From JBGSWL01 sp041752455 (GTDB lineage: Bacteria > Pseudomonadota > Alphaproteobacteria > Rhizobiales > Rhizobiaceae), in contig JBGSWL010000179.1 in NCBI GenBank assembly GCA_041752455.1, positions 1-13,945 of the forward strand: a stretch of DNA of 13,945 nucleotides, written 5' to 3'. Positions 1 to 6,800 of the stretch are shown here, one piece after another. Position 1 is the first letter of the stretch; each line of letters opens with the position of its first letter. The notes below the pieces were generated by a model. The model did no database searches. It worked only from the letters and a program-made list of their open reading frames with translations, and had not been told where the DNA came from. A program made the translations under genes and the position numbers.

Positions 1-209
1 GAGCGCCTCCCGGAGCCGATCCCCCGCCGGAGCCGGGCACGCGTTTCGGCAACCGTGCGCGGCAGGACGCCGCGCCCGGAGGCTCCAGGAATGGATCCTC
101 GCCGTTTGCCAGAACGCGTCCCCGACTCCGGACGGCCGCTCCGACCGCCACGAATGCGCATACGCTATCCTGAAGCGCTAGACGCCAAGCAATTGAACGG
201 GATTGAGCC
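1..209. other. Left-edge stretch with no supported gene
   Basis: This is GC-rich DNA before dapD. Plus-strand frame 1 stays open from base 1 to a TGA at 211-213, which overlaps the dapD start as ATGA. That layout would suit the tail of an upstream gene translationally coupled to dapD. However, the roughly 70 encoded residues are rich in Arg and Pro and resemble no family I know, and long open frames are common at this GC content. I see no convincing -10/-35 promoter. The repeated GGAGCCG words near bases 13-40 look like composition rather than a real repeat. Confidence 0.3.
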
Positions 210-1043
210 ATGACGCCACACGCCAGGCTAGCCGCAACGATCGACATCGCGTTCGAGGATCGCGGGAAATTCGCGCCGGACAACGCGCCGGCAGACGTGA
301 CCGCGGCCGTGAACGCGGCGATCGATCTGCTCGACCGGGGTACCGCCCGGGTCGCCGAGAAGATCGACGGTCAATGGCGTGTACACGAATGGCTGAAGAA
401 AGCCGTGCTGCTGTCGTTCCGCCTGAACGACAACCGGCCGGTCGATGCCGGCTATACGCGCTTCTACGACAAGGTTCCGCTCAAGTACGCCGAGTACGAC
501 GCGGCGAGTTTCCGCAGGGACGGCGTGCGCGTGGTGCCACCGGCAGTCGTGCGCCGCGGCGCGTACGTCGCGGGCAATGCCGTGCTGATGCCGAGCTACG
601 TCAACATCGGCGCCTACGTCGGTGAAGGCACGATGGTCGACACGTGGGCGACCGTGGGCTCCTGTGCGCAGATCGGGCGCAACGTCCACCTGTCGGGCGG
701 CGTGGGCATCGGCGGCGTGCTCGAGCCGCTGCAGGCGAGTCCCACGATCATCGAGGACCACTGCTTCATCGGCGCGCGCTCGGAGGTCGTGGAGGGCGTG
801 ATCGTGGAGGAAGGCGCCGTACTGTCGATGGGCGTCTACGTCGGACAGAGCACGCGAATATACGATCGCGAGCGCGACGAGGTCCTCTACGGCCGCGTTC
901 CCGCGGGCGCCGTGGTCGTGCCCGGGAGCCTGCCGGCGGCTAACGGCAAATACAGCCTCTATTGTGCCGTGATCGTCAAGCGCGTGGATGCGCAGACCCG
1001 GGCGAAGGTGGGGATCAACGAATTGCTGCGCAATGCAGAATAG
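210..1043 (+). CDS. dapD: 2,3,4,5-tetrahydropyridine-2,6-dicarboxylate N-succinyltransferase (DapD)
   Basis: DapD transfers a succinyl group from succinyl-CoA to tetrahydrodipicolinate in the cytoplasm, in the succinylase branch of diaminopimelate and lysine synthesis. The 277-residue length matches the family (about 274 in E. coli). The N-terminal helical part carries the WLKKAVLLSFR segment (residues 61-71). A left-handed beta-helix of hexapeptide repeats follows, with the family signatures MPSYVNIGAYV, TMVDTWATVGSCAQIG, HLSGGVGIGGVLEP and IGARSEVVEG, and the tail ends in KVGINELLR. The sequence is close to the E. coli form and lacks the insertions I recall in rhizobial DapD (for example a WWDKV-type segment where this one has FYDKV). 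It therefore does not match the alphaproteobacterial genes to its right. GC is very high (hand-counted 73-75% in two sampled lines). It converges with phoU. The ATG at 210 gives the expected N-terminus; the ribosome-binding site is weak. Confidence 0.96.
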   Translation: MTPHARLAATIDIAFEDRGKFAPDNAPADVTAAVNAAIDLLDRGTARVAEKIDGQWRVHEWLKKAVLLSFRLNDNRPVDAGYTRFYDKVPLKYAEYDAASFRRDGVRVVPPAVVRRGAYVAGNAVLMPSYVNIGAYVGEGTMVDTWATVGSCAQIGRNVHLSGGVGIGGVLEPLQASPTIIEDHCFIGARSEVVEGVIVEEGAVLSMGVYVGQSTRIYDRERDEVLYGRVPAGAVVVPGSLPAANGKYSLYCAVIVKRVDAQTRAKVGINELLRNAE

Positions 1044-1104
1044 CGGATAGCGGGCGGTCGGAAGTGGCGACTGATCGTGCGGACGGGCCTTCCTGCTATC
1101 CGCT
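1042..1104. repeat. Inverted repeat between dapD and phoU, possible bidirectional terminator
   Basis: AGCGGATAGC at 1042-1051 and its exact reverse complement GCTATCCGCT at 1095-1104 flank the convergent gap. The pairing extends inward to 1054 and 1092 with one G-T wobble, giving a stem of about 13 bp with a 37-base loop. Each arm contains or touches a stop codon (dapD TAG at 1041-1043, phoU TAG on the minus strand at 1096-1098). There is no T-run on either side and the loop is long, so a classical rho-independent terminator is not certain. Confidence 0.45.
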
Positions 1105-1875
1105 CTTCATCAATTTCCTGGGCCGCTCACCTTCCACCATGTACAGCACCTGCTCGGCGATGTTCTTCGCGTGATCGCCGATACGCTCGAGACCCTTCAG
1201 CGCGAAGACCGTATCGATCGTGGCACGCAGGAACTGGTGGTCCTGCATGACGTAGGACATCAGCTGCCGAAGTGCCGTCGCGAACTCCGCGTCCACTTCC
1301 TTGTCGCGCGCCAGCACCTCGTGCGCGAGGTCCGGACTGGCCTCGTCGAGCGCCCGCACCGCGCTGCGCAGCATCGACGTCGAAAGCGACGCCATGTGCC
1401 GCAGGTAGCGGGCCACCGCGACCACGGGATCGTGCTCGGCGGCGGCGCCCGACTGGGCCGCGAAGCGCGCGATCTTCTTGGACTCATCACCGACGCGTTC
1501 CAGCTCCAGCGCGACTCGCGCGATGGCTCTCGTGGCGCGCAAGTCGCTGGCCACGGGCTGCTGCAGCGCGATGAACGTGAGCGTGTCTCGGTCCAGCCGC
1601 GACTCGTAGTCATTGACCAGGGGCTCGCGCGACAGAACGAGCTCCGCCAGGCGCAGGTCGCGATCGAGCAGCGCCCTGACGGCGCTGCCCACCTGGTCGA
1701 TCACGAGGCCGCCCATCTCGACGGTGTGCGTGCGCAGGTCCGTCAGCGACTGGTCGACCGACTTCGACGTGTGGCCCTCGAGCGGATCGCTGCCCGCGTG
1801 GGATGCGGCCGGATCCGGAGGCGACTGTGGCGCTGCGCTGCCCGCCAGCACCGTGACCTGCTCGTCCGCTTCCAT
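1096..1875 (-). CDS. phoU: Phosphate transport system regulatory protein PhoU
   Basis: PhoU is a cytoplasmic helical-bundle protein that links the Pst transporter to the PhoR kinase and keeps the Pho regulon off when phosphate is sufficient. The 259 residues contain two tandem PhoU domains, with the paired metal-site motifs ERVGDESKKIA (126-136) and ERIGDHAKNIA (230-240). The first about 40 residues are an Ala/Pro/Gln-rich extension not usual for PhoU. The ATG at 1875 is chosen over a longer in-frame start at 1977 because GGAGG (1880-1884) sits 4 bases upstream and the longer version would overlap pstB by about 90 bases with an Arg-rich, non-conserved head. The start lies 10 bases after the pstB stop, so it is the last gene of the pst operon. 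GC (68-75% in sampled lines) and residues look beta/gammaproteobacterial. No phoB follows. Confidence 0.93.
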   Translation of the reverse strand: MEADEQVTVLAGSAAPQSPPDPAASHAGSDPLEGHTSKSVDQSLTDLRTHTVEMGGLVIDQVGSAVRALLDRDLRLAELVLSREPLVNDYESRLDRDTLTFIALQQPVASDLRATRAIARVALELERVGDESKKIARFAAQSGAAAEHDPVVAVARYLRHMASLSTSMLRSAVRALDEASPDLAHEVLARDKEVDAEFATALRQLMSYVMQDHQFLRATIDTVFALKGLERIGDHAKNIAEQVLYMVEGERPRKLMKSG

Positions 1876-1879
1876 GAGG

Positions 1880-1884
1880 CCTCC
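1880..1884 (-). promoter_or_regulatory. Shine-Dalgarno site of phoU
   Basis: GGAGG on the minus strand lies 4 bases before the ATG at 1875. It decides the phoU start in favour of the 259-residue form over the 293-residue open frame. Confidence 0.7.
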
Positions 1885-1885
1885 G

Positions 1886-2707
1886 TCAGCCGTAGCGGCC
1901 GGTGATGTAGTCCTCGGTCGCCTTCTTCGCAGGATTCGTGAAGATCTTCGAGGTCGCGTCGACCTCGACCAGCTCACCGAGGTACATGAACGCGGTGAAG
2001 TCGGAGACGCGCGCCGCCTGCTGCATGTTGTGGGTGACGATCAGCACCGTGACGCGCTGGCGCAGTTCGGTGATCAGCTCCTCGATCTTCGCCGTCGCGA
2101 TCGGGTCGAGCGCAGAGGTCGGCTCGTCGAACAGCAGGATCTCGGGCTCGGTCGCGAGCGCGCGCGAGATGCAGACGCGTTGCATCTGTCCCCCCGACAA
2201 CGCCAGCGCAGAGTCATTGAGCCTGTCCTTGACCTCGTCCCAGATGGCCGCACCACGCAGCGCCTTCTCGACGCGCTCGGCGAGCTCCGTCTTGTTGTTG
2301 ATGCCGCGCAGGCGCAGGCCATAGGACACATTCTCGAATACCGACTTCGGGAACGGGTTCGGCTTCTGGAACACCATGCCGACCTTGGCACGAAGAACGA
2401 CCGGATCGACGCGCGGATCATAGACGTTCTCGTCGTCGATCAAGATCTCGCCGGTCACCCGGCAGACCGGAATGGTATCATTCATGCGATTGATGCAGCG
2501 CAGGAATGTCGACTTTCCGCAGCCCGACGGGCCGATGAAAGCCGTGACCGAGCGGGCATAAATGTCGATATCGACGCCCTTGATGGCTTCGGTGGCGCCG
2601 TAGAACACGTGCACACCGCGCGCCTTGACCTTCACTTCAGGTTCCGTGTTGCCGATGGCGATACGGTTTGACGAGGCGCTGCTCGAGGTATCAGTCATGT
2701 TATGCAT
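1886..2707 (-). CDS. pstB: Phosphate ABC transporter ATP-binding protein PstB
   Basis: PstB is the ATPase that powers PstC/PstA phosphate import at the inner membrane. In its 273 residues, Walker A is GPSGCGKST (59-67), the Q-loop lies in GMVFQKPNPFP (110-120), the signature is LSGGQMQR (170-177), Walker B plus catalytic Glu is ILLFDEP (190-196), and the switch His is in THNMQQAARVSD (225-236). All catalytic positions are intact, although the signature has QMQ where most PstB have QQQ. The ATG at 2707 is chosen because AAGGTG precedes it by about 6 bases; another ATG lies 9 bases inside. It starts 9 bases after pstA stops. Residues 1 to about 125 read alphaproteobacterial (AIKGVDIDI, VDPVVLRAKVG). 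The rest, including THNMQQ, TAFMYLGELVE and ATEDYITGRYG, reads like E. coli and its relatives. GC changes near the same point, so the gene looks mosaic. Confidence 0.95.
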   Translation of the reverse strand: MHNMTDTSSSASSNRIAIGNTEPEVKVKARGVHVFYGATEAIKGVDIDIYARSVTAFIGPSGCGKSTFLRCINRMNDTIPVCRVTGEILIDDENVYDPRVDPVVLRAKVGMVFQKPNPFPKSVFENVSYGLRLRGINNKTELAERVEKALRGAAIWDEVKDRLNDSALALSGGQMQRVCISRALATEPEILLFDEPTSALDPIATAKIEELITELRQRVTVLIVTHNMQQAARVSDFTAFMYLGELVEVDATSKIFTNPAKKATEDYITGRYG

Positions 2708-2716
2708 TGTATCACC

Positions 2717-4075
2717 TTACCAACGGCGTTCGAACCGGCGACGAAGGAGGATCGCCGCTACGTTCATGATGAGGAGGAAGAAGAGGAGAACGATGATGGC
2801 ACCGGACGACCGCTCGATGAAGGCGGGATCGGAGCGCGATGCCCAGGAATAAACCTGAACCGGCAGAGCGGTGGCGGGGTCAAGGAAACCACCATCCAGC
2901 GGAGATGCCGGGTAGTTCGTGACGAATGCGACCATGCCGATCAGAAGCAGCGGACCGGTTTCGCCAAGCGCAGAAGCGAGGCCAAGGATGGTACCGGTCA
3001 GAATGCCGGGAGCGGCGAGCGGAAGCACGTGGTGGAACACCGTCTGCATCTTTGAAGCCCCGATCCCCAGAGCCGCGTCGCGAATGGACGGCGGCACGGC
3101 ACGGATCGACGAGCGGGTCGCGATGATGATCGTCGGCAAGGTCATCAGCGTGATCACAAGAGCGCCGACGAGCGGTGCGGAAGACGGCAAGCCGGCAAAG
3201 TTGATGAAGATTGCAAGGCCGAGGATACCGAAGACGATTGAGGGAACCGCCGCCAGGTTTGAGATGTTCACCTCAACAAGGTCCGTGAACCAGTTCTTCG
3301 GCGCAAACTCCTCGAGATAGATCGACGCAGCGACGCCAAGCGGGAGCGTGAAGATCAGCACGAGGAACATCATGTAGAGCGTGCCCATCAATGCAATGCC
3401 GAGGCCGGCCGCTTCCGGACGCAGATCCGATGCATCTGGTGCCGTGATGAAGCTCCAATTGAACTTGGACTGCAGGATTCCCGCATCGATCAATTTGTCG
3501 GCAAGATCCAGCTGGTTGACGGATACGTTGGAATCCCGCTCTGCCTGCTCGCGGTTGACGCGGCCCTTCATGTATCCGTCCACACGACCTGTGGTGAAGG
3601 CGTCGACAGTGATGGTCTGACCGACAAGCGAAGGATCTGCCAAGACCCGATCACGCAACCGCGCCGGCGCGTCCTTGGAAATCATGTCGGTGACTTCCTT
3701 CTCGGGCATTCCCTCGACGGCGATGCCTTTCTCTGCAAGATGGGCAACAAGCCCACTCGACAAGACTCGCGCATAGCCAACGGTCGTCACCTTGGCCATG
3801 TCGGCGGGATCACGCTTTCCGTTCTTGTCGACGATCGTTTCGTCGATCGTCACCGGGAAGCTCATCGTCCCTTGGAAGAAGGCCGACGTGCCATCCCGGA
3901 AAATCGTGAAGAGCATGATTGCAAGCGTCAGGAGTGCGATGACGATGGCCGCAATTCCGTAGGCCTTGAACCGTGTCTCGGCAGCGTTGCGCCTCTTCAT
4001 GAGAGCCGATCCACTCGTGATCGACGTGGTAACGGCCCGCGGCGCTGCCGTAGGGATCGAGCTGATATCGGTCAT
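2717..4075 (-). CDS. pstA: Phosphate ABC transporter permease PstA, long form with N-terminal soluble domain
   Basis: PstA is one of the two inner-membrane subunits of the PstSCAB phosphate importer. In 452 residues, one N-terminal membrane segment (about 38-60) leads into a soluble domain of about 150 residues. The usual multi-span permease core begins near 224. The EAA loop that docks on PstB is at about 327-357 (VPPSIRDAALGIGASK and onward). The extra domain corresponds to the DUF3333-type region known in alphaproteobacterial PstA; E. coli PstA, at about 300 residues, lacks it. The ATG at 4073-4075 overlaps the pstC stop (ATGA), with GGGAG at 4084-4088 eight bases upstream, which indicates translational coupling. 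A longer in-frame start at 4129 would sit inside pstC and has no support. Confidence 0.94.
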   Translation of the reverse strand: MTDISSIPTAAPRAVTTSITSGSALMKRRNAAETRFKAYGIAAIVIALLTLAIMLFTIFRDGTSAFFQGTMSFPVTIDETIVDKNGKRDPADMAKVTTVGYARVLSSGLVAHLAEKGIAVEGMPEKEVTDMISKDAPARLRDRVLADPSLVGQTITVDAFTTGRVDGYMKGRVNREQAERDSNVSVNQLDLADKLIDAGILQSKFNWSFITAPDASDLRPEAAGLGIALMGTLYMMFLVLIFTLPLGVAASIYLEEFAPKNWFTDLVEVNISNLAAVPSIVFGILGLAIFINFAGLPSSAPLVGALVITLMTLPTIIIATRSSIRAVPPSIRDAALGIGASKMQTVFHHVLPLAAPGILTGTILGLASALGETGPLLLIGMVAFVTNYPASPLDGGFLDPATALPVQVYSWASRSDPAFIERSSGAIIVLLFFLLIMNVAAILLRRRFERRW

Positions 4076-5532
4076 TCGTACTGCTCCCGGTATTTGCGCA
4101 CGATCCACAGTGCGAAGATGTTCAGGCAAAGCGTGATCACGAAGAGGGAACTTCCGAGCGCAAAGGCGACAAGCGTTTCAGGCGAGTCGAAGGTCAAGTC
4201 GCCGGTCAACTGGCCGACGATCTTCACGGTGATCGTCGTCATCGCTTCAAACGGATTGAGGTCGAGTTTGGCAGCAGCGCCCGCGCCCATCGTCACGATC
4301 ATGGTTTCACCGATCGCGCGGCTGGCAGCCAGTAGGATGGCGCCCACAATCCCCGGAAGGGCAGCTGGCAGCACGACTTTGCGGATCGTTTCAGACTTGG
4401 TTGCGCCAAGACCGTAGGATCCGTCGCGCATGGCCTGGGGTACGGCGTTGATGATGTCATCGGCCAGCGACGAGATGAATGGAATGTTGAGAATGCCGAT
4501 CACGATACCGGCAGTCATGACCGACGAGCCGGAATTGCCGAGACCGAAGGGAACAGCAAAGAAGTCGCGCAGGAAGGGGCCGACCGTGACGAGTGCAAAC
4601 AGGCCGAACACCACGGTCGGAATACCCGCGATGACCTCGATCAGAGGCTTGACGACCGAACGCACGCGCTGGGAGGCATATTCGGCAGTGTAAATCGCCG
4701 CGAAGATGCCGATCGGCACGGCCACGAGCATCGACACGAAAGTGATGTACATCGTTCCCCAGAGGAGCGGGATGATGCCGAGGTCAGAGCCGCCGCGAAA
4801 CTGCGGGTTCCACGTCAGGCCGAAGAAGAAATCGCTCGCCGGGTGCAATGTGAAGAACCGGAAAGTTTCCGACAGGAGCGAGAAAACGATGCCGACCGTC
4901 GTCAGGATTGCTACACCGGACGAAGCCATTAGGATCCACAAAACAAACCGCTCGGACACGTTGCGGGCGCGGAAGTCACCGTTGATGCGGGTGTAGGCGT
5001 AGGCGAAACCGGCGATCGCCAGCGCCAGCACGATGATGTTCATCGCAGTTGAACCGACGCGCTGCATGTCGCGGAAATTTTTCGCCATTTCGAAGATGAC
5101 AGGGTCGACCTCGGACCCGAGCGCCACACCGACTTCGGCGAGCCGCCCGCGAATGTCCGAAAAGTCGGCTCGCATGTTATTCATCTCGTCGTTCGAAAGG
5201 CCGGTGTTGGCCTGAAGTGCGTCAAGACCATTTGCGATGCGCGCCACATCTTCCATGGCGAGCTTGGATGCGGTGGCATCGGCAGCGACCGCGTCGCCAA
5301 GCTGCCCGACGATGCGATTCTCGATAACCATGGGCTGGACAACCAGCCACAACGCCATCACCAGAAACGCCGGGACTGCTGCGAACATAGCTACCGTTTG
5401 ACCGTGATAGCCAGGCAATGAGTGGAGTTTTCGCGTTTCCCCTTGCACGGAGTTGATCGAGCGGGAACGTCCGATGAAATAGCCAATCAAGGCCAAGGCA
5501 AGAAGGATCAAAGACAGATAGCCGACGCTCAT
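4072..5532 (-). CDS. pstC: Phosphate ABC transporter permease PstC, long form
   Basis: PstC is the second membrane subunit of the high-affinity phosphate importer and the partner of PstA. In 486 residues, two N-terminal membrane segments (about 3-21 and 46-66) flank and lead into a soluble, helix-rich region (about 70-160). Further segments follow from about 162, and the permease core with the EAA loop lies at about 364-395 (VPQAMRDGSYGLGATK and onward). The N-terminal extension makes it much longer than E. coli PstC (about 319) and fits alphaproteobacterial forms. The start at 5532 (MSVGYLS) is chosen because the longer in-frame opening to 5712 runs through the terminator palindrome and pstS and encodes an Arg/Trp-rich, non-membrane head. 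The ribosome-binding site is weak. It is separated from pstS by 64 bases holding a hairpin. Confidence 0.93.
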   Translation of the reverse strand: MSVGYLSLILLALALIGYFIGRSRSINSVQGETRKLHSLPGYHGQTVAMFAAVPAFLVMALWLVVQPMVIENRIVGQLGDAVAADATASKLAMEDVARIANGLDALQANTGLSNDEMNNMRADFSDIRGRLAEVGVALGSEVDPVIFEMAKNFRDMQRVGSTAMNIIVLALAIAGFAYAYTRINGDFRARNVSERFVLWILMASSGVAILTTVGIVFSLLSETFRFFTLHPASDFFFGLTWNPQFRGGSDLGIIPLLWGTMYITFVSMLVAVPIGIFAAIYTAEYASQRVRSVVKPLIEVIAGIPTVVFGLFALVTVGPFLRDFFAVPFGLGNSGSSVMTAGIVIGILNIPFISSLADDIINAVPQAMRDGSYGLGATKSETIRKVVLPAALPGIVGAILLAASRAIGETMIVTMGAGAAAKLDLNPFEAMTTITVKIVGQLTGDLTFDSPETLVAFALGSSLFVITLCLNIFALWIVRKYREQYE

Positions 5533-5548
5533 GGGAAACCCGATTTTT

Positions 5549-5582
5549 GCCAAGAGAAAAGAGGGCGCCCATGGGCGCCCTC
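5549..5582 (-). terminator. Rho-independent terminator / attenuator between pstS and pstC
   Basis: Bases 5561-5582 form a perfect 22-base palindrome (GAGGGCGCCC, AT, GGGCGCCCTC). On the minus strand it lies 14 bases after the pstS stop and is followed at once by TTTTCTCTT. This is a strong G/C stem with a moderate U-tract. Because pstC, pstA and pstB follow in the same direction with no Pho box of their own seen in the 64-base gap, I infer partial read-through. Periplasmic binding proteins are commonly made in excess over their permeases this way. Confidence 0.8.
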
Positions 5583-5596
5583 CGGTAAAGCAGCTA

Positions 5597-6652
5597 TTAG
5601 TTGAGCGGACCCATCGGGGTCTCGGCTTCGACCATCGCCTGCGTTGCAGCCAGTTCCGGGTCCGAAACCAGACCGTAGGCAGCGAGCGGGCCGTTCGGGC
5701 CGGCCATGTCATCCGAGACGAAGAAGGAAACGTATTCCTTCAGGCCGGGGATCACGCCGATGTGCGCCTTCTTGACGTAGAAGTACAGCGGACGCGAGAC
5801 CGGGTATTCGCCCTTGGCGATCGTTTCCGTGGACGGAACGACGCCGCCCATGGTTCCCACGCGGAGCTTGTCGGTGTTGTTCTGGTAGAAGGACAGGCCG
5901 AAAACGCCGATTGCGTTCTTGTTGGTGTCAACGCGAGCAAGCGTCTCGGTGTAGTCGCCGTCGATGTCGACCGACACGCCATCGGTGCGGAGCGTCAGGC
6001 AAGCCTTGGCAGCATCAGCCTTCTTGGCCTTCTCGTCTGCGCCCGCCGAAGCAGCAACAAACAGGTCGTAGGCGCCGGTAGCCTTGCAGCCTTCTTCGAT
6101 CACCTTGATGTCGAAAACTTCACGGGTCCCGTGCTTGGTGCCCGGAATGAAGGCCAGGATGTCCTGTGCACGCATTGCCGAATTCACATCAGCCCAGGTT
6201 TTCGCCGTGTTTGCGACAATAGCGCCATCCTTGGCAACGTTTGCAGCAAGAGCGCCGTACCAGTCAGCAGGCGTGAAGGCGAATTCCGCGCCGTTGATGT
6301 CCGAGGCAAAGACGATACCGTCGTAGCCGAAGCGAACTTCCATGATTTCGGCAACGCCAGCAGCGGCGCAAGCGTCGATGTCCGACTGATTGATGCGCGA
6401 CGACGAGTTTGCGATGTCGATGGTGTTTTCGCCAACGCCTTCGCAAAGCTTCTTGCGGCCGGCGCCCGAACCACCACCTTCAACGACGGGGGTCGGGAAG
6501 TCGAAGTTTTCACCGAAAGCTTCAGCAACGATGGTTGCGTAAGGAAGAACGGTCGACGAACCAGCGATCTGGACGTTGTCGCGTGCGACGGCGAATGTGG
6601 TCATGGCAGTCATGCTGACGGCTGCAGCAAGTGCAAGCTTGAAGGATTTCAT
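5597..6652 (-). CDS. pstS: Periplasmic phosphate-binding protein PstS
   Basis: PstS captures phosphate in the periplasm and delivers it to PstC/PstA. The 351 residues start with a Sec signal peptide (MKSFKLALAA and onward), with likely cleavage after AVA at about residue 23. The mature N-terminus carries the phosphate-binding loop GSSTVLPY (31-38). The conserved GGGSGAG motif follows, then IDIANSSSRI, and the PGTKHGTREVFD segment contributes the other phosphate-contacting residues. The form resembles rhizobial PstS. The ATG at 6652 has GGGAGTT (6657-6663) at good spacing. It is the first structural gene of the pst operon, preceded by a Pho box at 6766-6783 and followed by a terminator-like hairpin that would raise its level over the rest. 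Confidence 0.96.
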   Translation of the reverse strand: MKSFKLALAAAVSMTAMTTFAVARDNVQIAGSSTVLPYATIVAEAFGENFDFPTPVVEGGGSGAGRKKLCEGVGENTIDIANSSSRINQSDIDACAAAGVAEIMEVRFGYDGIVFASDINGAEFAFTPADWYGALAANVAKDGAIVANTAKTWADVNSAMRAQDILAFIPGTKHGTREVFDIKVIEEGCKATGAYDLFVAASAGADEKAKKADAAKACLTLRTDGVSVDIDGDYTETLARVDTNKNAIGVFGLSFYQNNTDKLRVGTMGGVVPSTETIAKGEYPVSRPLYFYVKKAHIGVIPGLKEYVSFFVSDDMAGPNGPLAAYGLVSDPELAATQAMVEAETPMGPLN

Positions 6653-6684
6653 GGGTAACTCCCGATTGGGCTCGTGTCCAAAAT

Positions 6685-6725
6685 ACCGACATGGTCGGTG
6701 CGGTTACCAGAAGATCTGGTATACC
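6685..6725 (-). promoter_or_regulatory. Two small hairpins in the pstS 5' leader
   Basis: ACCGAC/GTCGGT (6685-6690 and 6694-6699, loop of 3) and TACCAG/CTGGTA (6705-6710 and 6716-6721, loop of 5) fall in the inferred leader of pstS, between the predicted start of transcription (near 6745) and the ribosome-binding site. The second can be lengthened through a bulge by GG/CC pairs at 6702-6703 and 6724-6725. They could stabilise the pstS message. No known riboswitch was recognised. Confidence 0.4.
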
Positions 6726-6751
6726 GGTTCTAGCGGACCGGCGTTTGCGCT

Positions 6752-6783
6752 TTTATGACGGGTGAGCGACAGTTTCATGACAT
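6752..6783 (-). promoter_or_regulatory. Pho box and -10 element of the pst operon
   Basis: Reading the minus strand, 6783 to 6766 is ATGTCATGAAACTGTCGC. It matches 15 of 18 positions of the PhoB consensus form CTGTCATAAAACTGTCAC, with the two repeats in the correct 11-base phase. A CATAAA -10-like hexamer lies 8 bases further on (6757-6752), close to the spacing seen when PhoB takes the place of the -35 contact. This predicts transcription of pstS starting near 6745. The box ends one base before the phoR stop codon (6785-6787), so phoR and the pst operon are nearly contiguous. Confidence 0.8.
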
Positions 6784-6800
6784 TCTAAGCTGTTGTCATG
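6776..6800. repeat. Inverted repeat across the phoR stop codon
   Basis: CATGACA (6776-6782) and TGTCATG (6794-6800) are perfect 7-base inverted arms 11 bases apart. They span the phoR stop codon, and one arm is shared with the Pho box. This may be a weak hairpin at the end of the phoR message or simply a second inverted PhoB-type half-site. Confidence 0.35.

Noticed and set aside
100..140. TTGCCA as a -35 for dapD
   Set aside because: No -10-like hexamer occurs about 17 bases downstream.
203..625. Plus-strand open frame of 140 codons overlapping dapD
   Set aside because: Arg-rich, non-conserved shadow of dapD in another frame, caused by high GC.
1171..2671. Long plus-strand open frames opposite phoU and pstB
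   Set aside because: They are antisense to clear family members and show only composition-driven Arg/Asp/Val content without motifs.
5532..5712. Longer PstC start at 5712
   Set aside because: It would read through the terminator palindrome and the end of pstS, and it adds an Arg/Trp-rich head unlike any PstC.
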